DNA of 64,000 bases from Shewanella sp. TC10. Its GTDB lineage: Bacteria > Pseudomonadota > Gammaproteobacteria > Enterobacterales > Shewanellaceae. Numbering within the stretch: position 1 is the stretch's first letter; each line of letters starts with the position of its first letter. The stretch spans positions 1 through 64,000 of the forward strand of contig NZ_VKHR01000023.1 of NCBI RefSeq assembly GCF_009663145.1. The letters are read 5' to 3'. The notes beneath the pieces were generated by a model. That model saw nothing but the letters and a program-made list of their open reading frames with translations. It had not been told where the DNA came from and ran no database searches. Positions 8,101 through 16,272 of this stretch are shown here, piece after piece. A program made the translations under genes and the position numbers.

Positions 8101-9605
8101 CCGAAGCTAAGTTTGTTCAAGGCTCGATTTTACGTCACATTCTTGTGATGAGCTCTACTGCGGCAGTGGGAATATCAGCACTGTTCGTGGTTGATTTATT
8201 AGATATCTTTTTCTTAAGTTTACTCGGTGAGCTAGAACTCGCTGCTGCGGTCGGCTATGCCGGTGCTATTTCTTTTTTCACTACATCAATCGGTATTGGT
8301 TTATCTATTGCTTTGGGAGCATTAGTTTCCCGTGCCGTGGGCGCAAAAAACATGGTGTTGGCAAAACGCATGTTACTTAACAGCGCAGTGGTTTCTCTTA
8401 TCACTAGTGTGCTAGTTGCTGTAACTGTGTTTATTTTTATTCCTGAATTATTGTCTCTTGTTGGTGCTAACGGTGAAACCGCTATTCTTGCTGAGAGTTA
8501 TCTACGTATATTAGTGCCTTCATTGCCATTTATTTGTTTAGCTATGGCTTTAGGCGGCGCTTTAAGAGCCATAGGTGATGCCAAGCTATCAATGATGTCA
8601 ACGCTTGCTGGTGGTGGCGTAAATTTAGTATTAGATCCAATATTCATTTTTGCCCTAGGTATGGGGATCGAAGGGGCTGCAGTGGCTTCTGTGTTTGCGC
8701 GCATTGCGGTATTTATCATTTCTGCGCGCGGAATTGTAGTGAAGCATAAGATGCTTGGACAGTTTAATCGTCAGCATTTTGTAGAAGACATTCGCACTAT
8801 TTTTGCCATTGCTTTACCGGCGATGTTAACCAACGTAGCGACCCCTATTGGTAATGCGGTTGTCACCAAAGCTATCGCTGATTTTGGTGATAGTTATGTC
8901 GCTGGTTGGGCAGTGTTAGGACGACTAATCCCTGTGTGTTTTGGGATGATATTTGCGCTAAGTGGCGCAGTTGGTCCGATTATTGGCCAAAATTATGGCG
9001 CATTGGAGTTTGAGCGAGTAAAGGAAAGTTTGACCAAAGCGATACAGTTTTGTGTGGTGTTTGTTCTAGGGGTTTCAATTATTCTGTTTGCCCTTAAACA
9101 TCAAATTGTTGCTGCTTTTGATATGCAAGGCGAGGCAGCAGAGTTAATTGTGTTTTTCTGTCAGTACATCGCCATCTTCTTTATTTTTAACGGTATTTTA
9201 TTTGTTGCTAATGCCTCATTTAATAATTTAGGTAAAGCCAAATACTCGACCTTCTTTAATGTGGGTAAAGCCACTATTGGTACGATTCCATTTGTGTATT
9301 TCGGTGCCCAAATTGGTGGCGTTTATGGCGTGTTAATTGGCCAGGCTTTAGGTTCAATCTTATTTGGCCTTGGAGGAGTGTGGGTCGGTTATCGGTTGAT
9401 TGAAAAAATCACAGTTAAAGAACATGCTCAACATAAGACTGAAATGAACAATGAAAACGATGAGATTGAACTCGAAATGAGTCCAACATCATCGCCGCAA
9501 TCTTCTTCTTACGTGCATTTAGCGCAACTAAATGAAGAGCCATTGTGTGAAGAAATAATTAGAGATGGCGATTTAGATAATTCGCTTTCATCTAAGGATA
9601 AGTAA
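8097..9605 (+). CDS. MATE-family multidrug/cation exporter
   Basis: 502 residues with twelve hydrophobic segments in two related halves and family-typical stretches (ALGALVSRAVGAKN, GGALRAIGDAKLSM, FNNLGKAKYST, GPIIGQNYGALEFERV). MATE proteins export cationic drugs or metabolites using Na+ or H+ gradients at the inner membrane. The last 55 or so residues form an acidic, Ser-rich cytoplasmic tail (EMNNENDEIELEMSPTSS), longer than in most members. The start overlaps the K+ channel stop (ATGA), implying one mRNA. A MITE copy begins 20 bp after the stop. Confidence 0.88.
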   Translation: MTEAKFVQGSILRHILVMSSTAAVGISALFVVDLLDIFFLSLLGELELAAAVGYAGAISFFTTSIGIGLSIALGALVSRAVGAKNMVLAKRMLLNSAVVSLITSVLVAVTVFIFIPELLSLVGANGETAILAESYLRILVPSLPFICLAMALGGALRAIGDAKLSMMSTLAGGGVNLVLDPIFIFALGMGIEGAAVASVFARIAVFIISARGIVVKHKMLGQFNRQHFVEDIRTIFAIALPAMLTNVATPIGNAVVTKAIADFGDSYVAGWAVLGRLIPVCFGMIFALSGAVGPIIGQNYGALEFERVKESLTKAIQFCVVFVLGVSIILFALKHQIVAAFDMQGEAAELIVFFCQYIAIFFIFNGILFVANASFNNLGKAKYSTFFNVGKATIGTIPFVYFGAQIGGVYGVLIGQALGSILFGLGGVWVGYRLIEKITVKEHAQHKTEMNNENDEIELEMSPTSSPQSSSYVHLAQLNEEPLCEEIIRDGDLDNSLSSKDK

Positions 9606-9623
9606 TAACTTTAAACTAAATAC

Positions 9624-9904
9624 AAGGGCCTGTTGATCTTTGCTGGTTAAGTTTTGTTCGAAATAAAAGCGTTTTAATCGAGGCGAATGAATTGATGCCT
9701 AGTCATCTAAGCACCTTTTATTCACAAAGATGCATTCAACAAAGAGTAAAACGCTTTTAGTCGAACCCTTCGGGCAGCGTTTGTTGGCCAATTTTACTGC
9801 GTTATCGACTTTTTATGTAGAATAACTACACTACAAAGTCTCTGCCTTGTATCAATGACCAACAATTCGCTGCAAAAACAACCTTGAAAAATCAACATGC
9901 CCTA
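9624..9904 (+). mobile_element. MITE-like element, copy 2 (281-bp form)
   Basis: Same family as the copy at 3405. The left end reads AAGGGCCTGTTGATCTTT. The right end has drifted (AAAAATCAACATGCCCTA), so the terminal repeats are no longer perfect. It contains 14 bp more than copy 1 in the central spacer, at the place reading CCTTTTATTCACAAAGATG. It lies just downstream of the MATE stop. Confidence 0.82.
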
Positions 9905-9942
9905 GACTAAGTGATTATCGGTAACTCGATAATAGCGGAGTT

Positions 9943-10034
9943 AGTAAACCAATGTTCTAGTAAACCAAAGCTCAAGTAAATCAATGTTCTAGTAAATCAA
10001 AGTTCTAGTAAATCAAAGTTCAAGCAAACAAAAG
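9943..10034. repeat. 16-bp tandem repeat array
   Basis: Five and three-quarter units of a 16-bp period. The first two units read AGTAAACCAATGTTCT and AGTAAACCAAAGCTCA; the rest differ at one to three positions. It starts 38 bp after MITE copy 2 and runs into the terminator hairpin at 10031. There are no spacers, so it is not CRISPR. Confidence 0.85.
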
Positions 10035-10067
10035 CCCCGAAAACCTATACGGTTTCGGGGCTTTTTT
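10031..10067. terminator. Strong Rho-independent terminator
   Basis: A GC-rich stem (AAGCCCCGAAA-CC paired with GGTTTCGGGGCTT) followed by six T on the plus strand and preceded by A on the other. It lies 40 bp after the end of the minus-strand DUF2986 gene and could also stop read-through from the MATE side. Confidence 0.88.
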
Positions 10068-10106
10068 AGTGTATCTAATTACATTCTAAACCTGTACTAG
10101 GCTAGA

Positions 10107-10322
10107 TTATTTATCGGTTACGGATACTTCTTCAGTAACAGCCTCTGTTTGTTCAGCCTGTGCAGCAAGTTTTTGTTGCTCTTCTAGCTCCATTTGAGCA
10201 CGCACGGCTTTAGAGATATAACCGACTTTAGGATTCTTCTGAGGGTTATCTTTTACAATTTTATTTTGCTTAGCTTTAGCCCGCTTAGCGGTCTTTTTGA
10301 TCATCAGCTGTTTTCTGTTCAT
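10107..10322 (-). CDS. DUF2986 family small basic protein
   Basis: 71 residues. The N-half is extremely basic (MNRKQLMIKKTAKRAKAKQN), followed by GYISKAVRAQMELEEQQ and a short acidic end. The pattern (MNRK, Lys/Ala repeats, YISKAxRA) matches what I recall of DUF2986, a small family of marine gammaproteobacteria without known function. The composition would suit nucleic-acid or ribosome binding, which is only a guess. It ends just before a strong terminator and appears monocistronic. Confidence 0.7.
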   Translation of the reverse strand: MNRKQLMIKKTAKRAKAKQNKIVKDNPQKNPKVGYISKAVRAQMELEEQQKLAAQAEQTEAVTEEVSVTDK

Positions 10323-10557
10323 GGGTCTATCTAACTCGCTTCATTGCGCATATGGCGCTTGTATTACTCAGTAAAACAGGTATCTACGATTAGGTTTCAA
10401 TAGAGTTTATTTCGATTGAAGGTAAATGTGATGACATGTTTTTAAAATGATTTGGGTTAAGTTTAGCTCAAACTGACTAGAGGTTATAGTTAAACCCTTT
10501 ATTTATCGTATTTCATGGCTGTTTTAAGCAATAGCAGCTGGTGATGTAAATTAATCG

Positions 10558-11013
10558 TTAATAATTACGGCTAAATTTCTTAATATCTTCTTCTGTTGCG
10601 CCATCGTTGCACTCGCCTCGAACTTCCCCGCGACCTTCGCTGACACTTCGGTTGAGCACCATATAACCATCTTTACAATAACCCGTCATATCAATGGTCT
10701 TTTTTAAGCCTAGATCAACTTGTTCGCTCCATAACTCTAGACGTTCTTGTCTGCGCTCTTGTTCAATGGCATAACTACGTGCATCTTGACGGCGGCGGTT
10801 AACTCTTTGTTGATGGGGAAGAGGATCTTCAATACCGCGATCAGTAGCGGAAGCGACTTTGGCTTGGTAAGTGAATAGCTTGATTCCTTCACCTTTAATG
10901 GAGGTGCTGAATTTATCTTTAAATTGTCCAGCGTAAGCTTCAGGTTCAATAGGTGCAGAAGAGCAGGCAGATAGCAGTAGTAAACTAAAAAATAATACAG
11001 AGTACTTTGGCAC
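10558..11013 (-). CDS. Putative lipoprotein, unknown function
   Basis: 151 residues. It begins at GTG with AAAGGA about 9 bases upstream. A type II signal peptide with lipobox LLSAC places an acylated cysteine at residue 16. The +2 residue is Ser, so LolCDE should deliver it to the outer membrane. The mature part is charged and includes an Arg-rich segment (RVNRRRQDARSYAIEQERR) and two cysteines near the end (GYCKDGY, GECNDGA). No family recognised. The gene stands alone between a DUF2986 gene and a MITE. Confidence 0.72.
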   Translation of the reverse strand: MPKYSVLFFSLLLLSACSSAPIEPEAYAGQFKDKFSTSIKGEGIKLFTYQAKVASATDRGIEDPLPHQQRVNRRRQDARSYAIEQERRQERLELWSEQVDLGLKKTIDMTGYCKDGYMVLNRSVSEGRGEVRGECNDGATEEDIKKFSRNY

Positions 11014-11112
11014 CAGAAATAGTCCTTTATCAAGCTTTAAATAGATTCAATTCATATTAAAACGAAATGGGTTGTAATTGATAGTGTTTGGGTATGTTTG
11101 ACAATGATTAAC

Positions 11113-11393
11113 TAGGGCCTGTTGAACTTTGCCGGATAAGTTTTGTTCGAAATGAAAGCGTTTTAATCGAGGCGGATGAGTTGATGCCTAGTCATCTAAG
11201 CACCTTTTATTCACAAAGATGCATCCAGCAAAAAGTAAAACGCTTTAAGTAGAACCCTTTGGGCTGCGTTTGTTGGTCATTTTTACTGCGTTATCGACTT
11301 TTTATGTAGAATAACTACACTACAAAGTCTCTGCCTTGTATAAATGGCCAACAATTCGCTGCAAAAACTACCTTGAAAGATCAACAGGCCCTA
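11113..11393 (+). mobile_element. MITE-like element, copy 3 (281-bp form)
   Basis: Same family as the copy at 3405. Left end TAGGGCCTGTTGAACTTT, right end AAAGATCAACAGGCCCTA, flanked by TA on both sides. It shares with copy 2 the 14 extra central bases. It lies in the 560-bp gap between the lipoprotein gene and the glutaredoxin-like gene. Confidence 0.84.
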
Positions 11394-11438
11394 TCTTATT
11401 AAGTTTATATTTCTGCTCGTGAAGTGTCTTTATTTTTA

Positions 11439-11503
11439 CCTATATTACCATTGACCTATATTACCATTGACCTATATTAGCTTGTGACCTTTATTAGCAA
11501 TGA
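11439..11503. repeat. 16/17-bp tandem repeat array
   Basis: Four units: CCTATATTACCATTGA twice, then two diverged units of 17 and 16 bp (CCTATATTAGCTTGTGA, CCTTTATTAGCAATGA). It begins 46 bp after MITE copy 3. The array after MITE copy 2 has the same period but a different sequence. Confidence 0.8.
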
Positions 11504-11577
11504 CATTGTGTACCTGATTTAAACCGCTCCACATAGGCACTAAATCCAGTACACAAGGTCAATAGTTTAAATTGAGG

Positions 11578-11934
11578 CTAAGCGTATTGCTTCTGTAGAT
11601 AAGCAATAATGTCATTAGACTCATACATCCATTGTGTCTGACCGTCTTTTTCAATTTTTAAACAAGGGACTTTTAGTTGGCCGCCTTCTTTAACGAGTAG
11701 TTGTTTATTGGTTTCTTGTTTTGCATCAATAGTAACAATGTTCAAACCTTGACGGCGAATAGCGCGACGTACTTTAACGCAGAAAGGGCATGCAGCATAT
11801 TGATATAAAGCTAACGCCTTGGTTTGCTCATCCATTTTTGCTTGCTCAGAGACAGGTCGTTGAAATTTTTTACCTGGGAATAAAAAGTTAACTAACAAGA
11901 TAATGCGGCCAAGAAGCCAACGGATTGCAAACAT
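11578..11934 (-). CDS. Glutaredoxin-like protein with N-terminal membrane-type segment
   Basis: 118 residues from the ATG at 11934, which has AAAGGAAG just upstream; a longer reading from 11979 lacks a ribosome site. A hydrophobic N-terminal stretch (MFAIRWLLGRIILLVNFLF) could anchor it in the inner membrane. A thioredoxin fold follows with the redox motif CPFC, then VKVRRAIRRQGL, a cis-Pro strand (KVPCLKI) and the helix ending YESNDIIAYLQKQYA, typical of glutaredoxin/GST-N domains. The CPFC dithiol suggests glutathione-linked disulfide exchange. An extra cysteine follows the cis-Pro. Probably monocistronic. Confidence 0.82.
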   Translation of the reverse strand: MFAIRWLLGRIILLVNFLFPGKKFQRPVSEQAKMDEQTKALALYQYAACPFCVKVRRAIRRQGLNIVTIDAKQETNKQLLVKEGGQLKVPCLKIEKDGQTQWMYESNDIIAYLQKQYA

Positions 11935-12030
11935 ACCACTTCCTTTAATTATCGAATTTAACAAACTTGCTAAAAACAAATCGTATATTAAGTCATTTTA
12001 CTTAATTTTCTGCGACAGTTTACGTGATGT

Positions 12031-12059
12031 TGTTCACAGATAACAGTCATCTGTGAACA
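12031..12059. promoter_or_regulatory. Perfect 11-bp inverted repeat upstream of the glutaredoxin-like gene
   Basis: TGTTCACAGAT and ATCTGTGAACA flank 7 bases. There is no T run on either strand, so it does not look like a terminator. It lies about 100 bp upstream of the glutaredoxin-like start (minus strand) and could be an operator or a leader hairpin. No protein can be named for it. Confidence 0.4.
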
Positions 12060-12203
12060 GAGCCAGCTTTAATGTCTATTTATACGTCTATTCAGAAAAA
12101 GTGGCCTAATTTTAACATTAGCGGATAAAGCCAGTTGGGGTTTATCAGCAACTTTCTATCAGATAAAACTTAAATTCATAACATATCTTGCCATTGCAGG
12201 GGC

Positions 12204-15200
12204 TTAATTTGCATCCAAAGTCAGCAGCGCTTGGGCATCTGTTTGTTCCATATGTACGCGACTTTCTAAGATAAATACTCGGCTTGGGTCAATGTTTGAC
12301 TGTTCAACTAAATAAGTTTTAACCGTTTTAGCTCTATTTTGAGCCAATAGCCCAAGCTGAGACTGCTCAATTTCTTGCTGGTTCATGGTGAAGTTATATA
12401 GAGCAATATGCCAGCGGGTTTGCAGTTCTGCAGTTTCAATTTCTGGGTTTTCTGTTTCAATATTCTGTCTTATTAATTGCGGGTCTAGTTGGGTTTCTGT
12501 TTGATATACATTGATTAATGCATCCACTAACGGGCCTTGTTGAGGATATTGACTAGCAGATAAATCTTCTGGTAATGCTGACAATTCCATTTGAGCTTGT
12601 GTTGCAAGCTTTTGGTGTAACTCCTGCTGTTGAAGAGCTTGTTGATCGTTAACTAAATCAACACTTCCTTTAATATTAAGCATCAGTAATGGACGATCGT
12701 TCAACGCTTTAGCTAATGAAGTTAATGTGGCTTGTTGCTCGCTGGAAATATCAGCCTGACCATATTGAAAGTTTATCTTATCCATTTCATCTTCATCGCC
12801 ACCGACAAGTCCTGCTAATAATGAAAATGGCGCAGTAATCGCTTTAGTGATGACATTCGTTATTGCTGTCATCACTATGCTGCCAAAACTAAAGCTGGGT
12901 GAGTCTAGGTCGCCATCTACATCAACACCTAAATCAATCACACCATGTCTATCTTGTAATAGGGCAATGGCCAAAGTAATCGGTAATGAGGTAGCAAGCG
13001 AGCTGTTACTTGGCTTACCAAGTTCTAATTGATCAATAACTAAATGATTACTGCCAACTAATTGGTTATTTTCTAATTGATAATTAAGCGCGAGGGATAA
13101 CTGACCCTTGTCAATGTAATAACCTGCATAAGTCCCTGAATAAGGATTGATTGAAGTTAATTCAACTTTATTGAACGCTAGGTTCAAATCTAAATAGGGA
13201 CTCGCCAGTAATGGGTTAACATCGCCTTTTAAAGTAACTGGCGCATATTTATCAATTTTTCCTTCTAAATCAACTGATGCTCGCGTTTCTGGATTGGTCG
13301 AAATTTGAGTTATTTCGCCGTTTAACTGTTCAATTCCGGATGCGAAGTTTGGGGTAAGGGAGTTATCTGCAAAAAATGCAGAGCTATCTTTAAAGCCTAT
13401 GCGTTTAATATCGATTTCGAAAGCGGACTCTTGTGCCATGTTATCGTTAGTTTCAGGGGATTTTAAGTTAGTCGATTTGGTATTAGTCTGCTTTGTTACT
13501 TCAAGATTAATCTCATCTGGGTTACTGCTATCTTCGCTTGTAGATTGAACCACAAGATCTGCAATATTAGTGCTTCTGTCTTCAGCAATAATCAATCGGC
13601 TAAATAGGCCGTCAAATAAAATCTCATCAATAGCTAAGGATTGCGCTAAGTTATCGAAAGTAAATGCCGTTACTGCCATTGACTCCCAATTCAGTAACGG
13701 CTGCTTAAGCAAGTTATCTCTAATCTTTAATTGATTGACAGAGGCTTGTCCTTGATAAACAAAATGCTGTTCAGCATTGGCACTGATATGGCCATTAGTA
13801 TTGAATAAGCCCGATTCAAGGGTGATATTCATAAATGGCGAAATGTAAGGCTGCAATTTAGTTAAGTTAAGTTTTTGATAGCTAATGTCTGCTTCTAAAC
13901 TTAATTTTTTTGCATCAAATTGACCTTGGGACGTCAATTCACTCTGTTCATTAATGGTTAAACCTAACTGATAATCAATGGGTAAACTTAAGTCAGATTT
14001 TATCGTTTGAGTTGAAAGGTTAATTTCAGATATTTTCCAGAAATTAGCCGTTTTATTGGCTACCGACTCTGTCAATTCGAATTGATAGTTTTCTAAATTG
14101 AACTGGTTTAGTGAAACTAACCAAGTCGGTGTCTCATCTGTAGTATCAACAGTTGCAGTATCAACAGCGGTTGGCGCTTGTTCACTAGACTCTTTAGCAC
14201 TTGCTAACGGAGCATTAGCATCTTTAGCTGTGCTTTCATCATCGACAAAAATGGGAGTAAATAACTCCACTAAATTAATTTTTTCTGGCGCAATTGTTAG
14301 CCAAAAGTCTGCATCTGTAGTGCGTAGTTCATCAATATCAATTGTTTGATTTTGAGTTGAGACATTGATGCCGTTTAAAGCGAATAAATCTATCTTACTA
14401 ACCTGTCGTTTATCATCGTTGGCAGCTATGTTGTCGAGCTTAATATCAGTATTAGAAATCTCAATAGCAAGCGGTGAACTAGCTGATTCAGTATCTGTTG
14501 ATGAATCCACTGCGCTAGGCTCTTTAATATTGAATGTAGAACTTAGATTTAAATTAGCAGATTGTAATGAGACTTTAAAAAGTGCTTCTACAAAAGACCA
14601 ATACTGGGTTAAATCCACTTGAATGACTGATAGCTTTCCTTTGGCGTCGATGGGGGATAACTGCACTTGCGACTCTAGGTTAACTTGACCGTTCTGAGCG
14701 TCAGTTATGCTGAGTGTTAACTTGTTGGCTTCAGGTACTTCAGATAATAAGGCATCGGTTTTTATTTGTGGCGCCGTTAAGTTGATATTTGGATATTGCA
14801 ATTGAGTATCAGTGAGCTTATCGACGATTTGTAAGCTGGCATTTTTAAACGCAAATTGATTAATATGAATGGCAACGGGGTTAGAAGGCTCTTCAGTCTC
14901 AATGGCTTCATCAGTTTGATTTTTAGCAGCTTGTTCAGCTCTATTATCAAATGTTTCAATTATATCGGTGAAATTAAATTGATAACCAAGCTGTTCGTTG
15001 GTTGGCGTTGATTTAGTCTGCGCTGAGCTGTTGAGTGTGGCTATGCGTTCAAGTGCCAGTGTGGTTCCTTCAATGGTTAAGTAATCTAAACTCACATTGA
15101 GGTTAAACAAAGAGCGCCAAAACATGATGTCGACGTCGAGCTTGTCTAGATGGAAAAATGCTTTGTTATTGTCTTGTTCATTAATGGTAAATTGGCTAAT

Positions 15201-15425
15201 GCTAACTTCAAAAGTGAAGGGGTTCACTTTAATTGATTCGATGTTAACCGTTCTACCCAGTAACTCAGATAACGAATTAGGTGCTTGCTTGGTAGCAATA
15301 AATGGCAGTAACAGCCCTAAGGTTAATACGAAAAGTAAGTAGATAAATGAAAAAATGATCGCAATTTTTTGATAACGAGGGCGATGATTAAAGGCAATTT
15401 TCAATGTGTTTAACAACGGCATCAT
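12204..15425 (-). CDS. DUF748 / AsmA-like envelope protein
   Basis: 1073 residues. One N-terminal membrane helix (about 20-43), then a long periplasmic beta-rich region. Typical DUF748 features are visible: LLGRTVNIESIKVNPFTFEV near the start, repeated short beta segments, low-complexity linkers rich in Thr, Asp and Ala (around 310 and 405-435), the LDLNLAFNKVELTSINPYSG block, and the terminal FAFGSI-like / LLAGLVGG region. It closes with an OmpA-like half (NRAKTVKTYLVEQSNIDPSRVFILES). AsmA-like proteins are thought to help move phospholipids or assemble the outer membrane; a specific role here is inference. It appears to be transcribed alone. Confidence 0.82.
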   Translation of the reverse strand: MMPLLNTLKIAFNHRPRYQKIAIIFSFIYLLFVLTLGLLLPFIATKQAPNSLSELLGRTVNIESIKVNPFTFEVSISQFTINEQDNNKAFFHLDKLDVDIMFWRSLFNLNVSLDYLTIEGTTLALERIATLNSSAQTKSTPTNEQLGYQFNFTDIIETFDNRAEQAAKNQTDEAIETEEPSNPVAIHINQFAFKNASLQIVDKLTDTQLQYPNINLTAPQIKTDALLSEVPEANKLTLSITDAQNGQVNLESQVQLSPIDAKGKLSVIQVDLTQYWSFVEALFKVSLQSANLNLSSTFNIKEPSAVDSSTDTESASSPLAIEISNTDIKLDNIAANDDKRQVSKIDLFALNGINVSTQNQTIDIDELRTTDADFWLTIAPEKINLVELFTPIFVDDESTAKDANAPLASAKESSEQAPTAVDTATVDTTDETPTWLVSLNQFNLENYQFELTESVANKTANFWKISEINLSTQTIKSDLSLPIDYQLGLTINEQSELTSQGQFDAKKLSLEADISYQKLNLTKLQPYISPFMNITLESGLFNTNGHISANAEQHFVYQGQASVNQLKIRDNLLKQPLLNWESMAVTAFTFDNLAQSLAIDEILFDGLFSRLIIAEDRSTNIADLVVQSTSEDSSNPDEINLEVTKQTNTKSTNLKSPETNDNMAQESAFEIDIKRIGFKDSSAFFADNSLTPNFASGIEQLNGEITQISTNPETRASVDLEGKIDKYAPVTLKGDVNPLLASPYLDLNLAFNKVELTSINPYSGTYAGYYIDKGQLSLALNYQLENNQLVGSNHLVIDQLELGKPSNSSLATSLPITLAIALLQDRHGVIDLGVDVDGDLDSPSFSFGSIVMTAITNVITKAITAPFSLLAGLVGGDEDEMDKINFQYGQADISSEQQATLTSLAKALNDRPLLMLNIKGSVDLVNDQQALQQQELHQKLATQAQMELSALPEDLSASQYPQQGPLVDALINVYQTETQLDPQLIRQNIETENPEIETAELQTRWHIALYNFTMNQQEIEQSQLGLLAQNRAKTVKTYLVEQSNIDPSRVFILESRVHMEQTDAQALLTLDAN

Positions 15426-15774
15426 AGGGGCGACTGCTTATAGTAAGTTTTAGACAGTAGTTGTTTAGACATTTTAACGAATTTAAGGTTCAGTTACTCG
15501 TTTGTTTTAGATTTATTTACAAATTTTCTTCATAAGCTTTTTTAAATGGACAAAAGTGGTATTTATATTTAAGCTAATGTATTAATGAGTATTTTAAGTG
15601 TTAACGTAACGGTTTGCTGCAAGTGATTTATCGACAGATATACAAAGGCGAGAAACATTATGTTGCTCCTTTGTTGTGTTTTACCTGTGCAAACCAAGTA
15701 ACGTAAAATCGATACTTTAGGCGTGACTTTCATTAAATGCCACAACCTAAGCAACCATTTTCAAGGACGAAATA
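15426..15774. other. Intergenic region, divergent promoters expected
   Basis: A 349-bp AT-rich gap between the divergent DUF748 and acetyltransferase genes. A short reading frame on the minus strand (15569-15754) lacks a ribosome site and codon character, so I do not call it. I see no strong hairpin or repeat. Confidence 0.5.
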
Positions 15775-16206
15775 ATGCAGATTCGCCTAGCATCAGAGTT
15801 AGACACCGACGTTTTAGTGAGTTTATTTGATGACTACCGTCAGAGTATGGGGTTTCAATCTGAACCTAAAAAATGCCTTCAGTTTATTAAAACTCGCTTA
15901 GTTGAAAATGACTCTATGATTTTGATGGCATGGGAGCTGCAAAAGTGTCTCGGTTTTGTGCAACTTTATCCTTCATATTCTTCATTGTTACTCAAGCCTG
16001 TTTGGTATTTTGATGATGTATTTGTGGATGTATCTCGTCGTGGTGAAGGCATTGCCACTCAGTTAATCGAAAAAGCAAAAATGCTAGCAGCTGGAACAGA
16101 AGTGATGTTAGTTAAGCGGACGAAAGTACTTGATAACGAGCTCGAAGGAAGTTTATCGAATATGACTGAATCTGAAGGAATGTACTTGTACCATTCAGGT
16201 CTGTAG
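15775..16206 (+). CDS. GNAT-family acetyltransferase
   Basis: 143 residues. Motif A is clear: VSRRGEGIATQLIEKA, the acetyl-CoA pyrophosphate loop. It follows the strand DDVFVD. The segment FVQLYPSYSS and the N-terminal LFDDYRQ are shared with the acetyltransferase at 61602, so the two are paralogues. The last 30 residues do not resemble the paralogue's ALYESLGYKK region and may have diverged through a frameshift, so activity is uncertain. A terminator follows directly. Substrate unknown. Confidence 0.78.
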   Translation: MQIRLASELDTDVLVSLFDDYRQSMGFQSEPKKCLQFIKTRLVENDSMILMAWELQKCLGFVQLYPSYSSLLLKPVWYFDDVFVDVSRRGEGIATQLIEKAKMLAAGTEVMLVKRTKVLDNELEGSLSNMTESEGMYLYHSGL

Positions 16207-16237
16207 TTAAATTTATTAAATAGTCAGTAGCATCTAG

Positions 16238-16272
16238 CCTTTGGAAATTGATAAAATACCAAAGGTTTTTTT
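16238..16272 (+). terminator. Terminator hairpin that also covers the ribosome site of the DUF445 gene
   Basis: A CCTTTGG / CCAAAGG stem with a 14-base loop is followed by seven T, and the ATG of the next gene comes immediately after the T run. The AAAGG on the right arm is the only ribosome-binding candidate for that ATG, so the hairpin would end the acetyltransferase mRNA and, in a longer transcript, hide the ribosome site. Confidence 0.6.

Noticed and set aside
9943-10034. CRISPR array
   Set aside because: Units are 16 bp without spacers, and no cas genes are present; the same holds for the other short arrays.
10737-11033. 98-codon minus-strand frame overlapping the lipoprotein gene
   Set aside because: Shifted frame of a gene with a clear lipobox; no domain.
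15569-15754. 61-codon minus-strand frame upstream of the acetyltransferase
   Set aside because: No ribosome site, Cys/Leu/Val mix without a domain, and it covers the expected promoter region.
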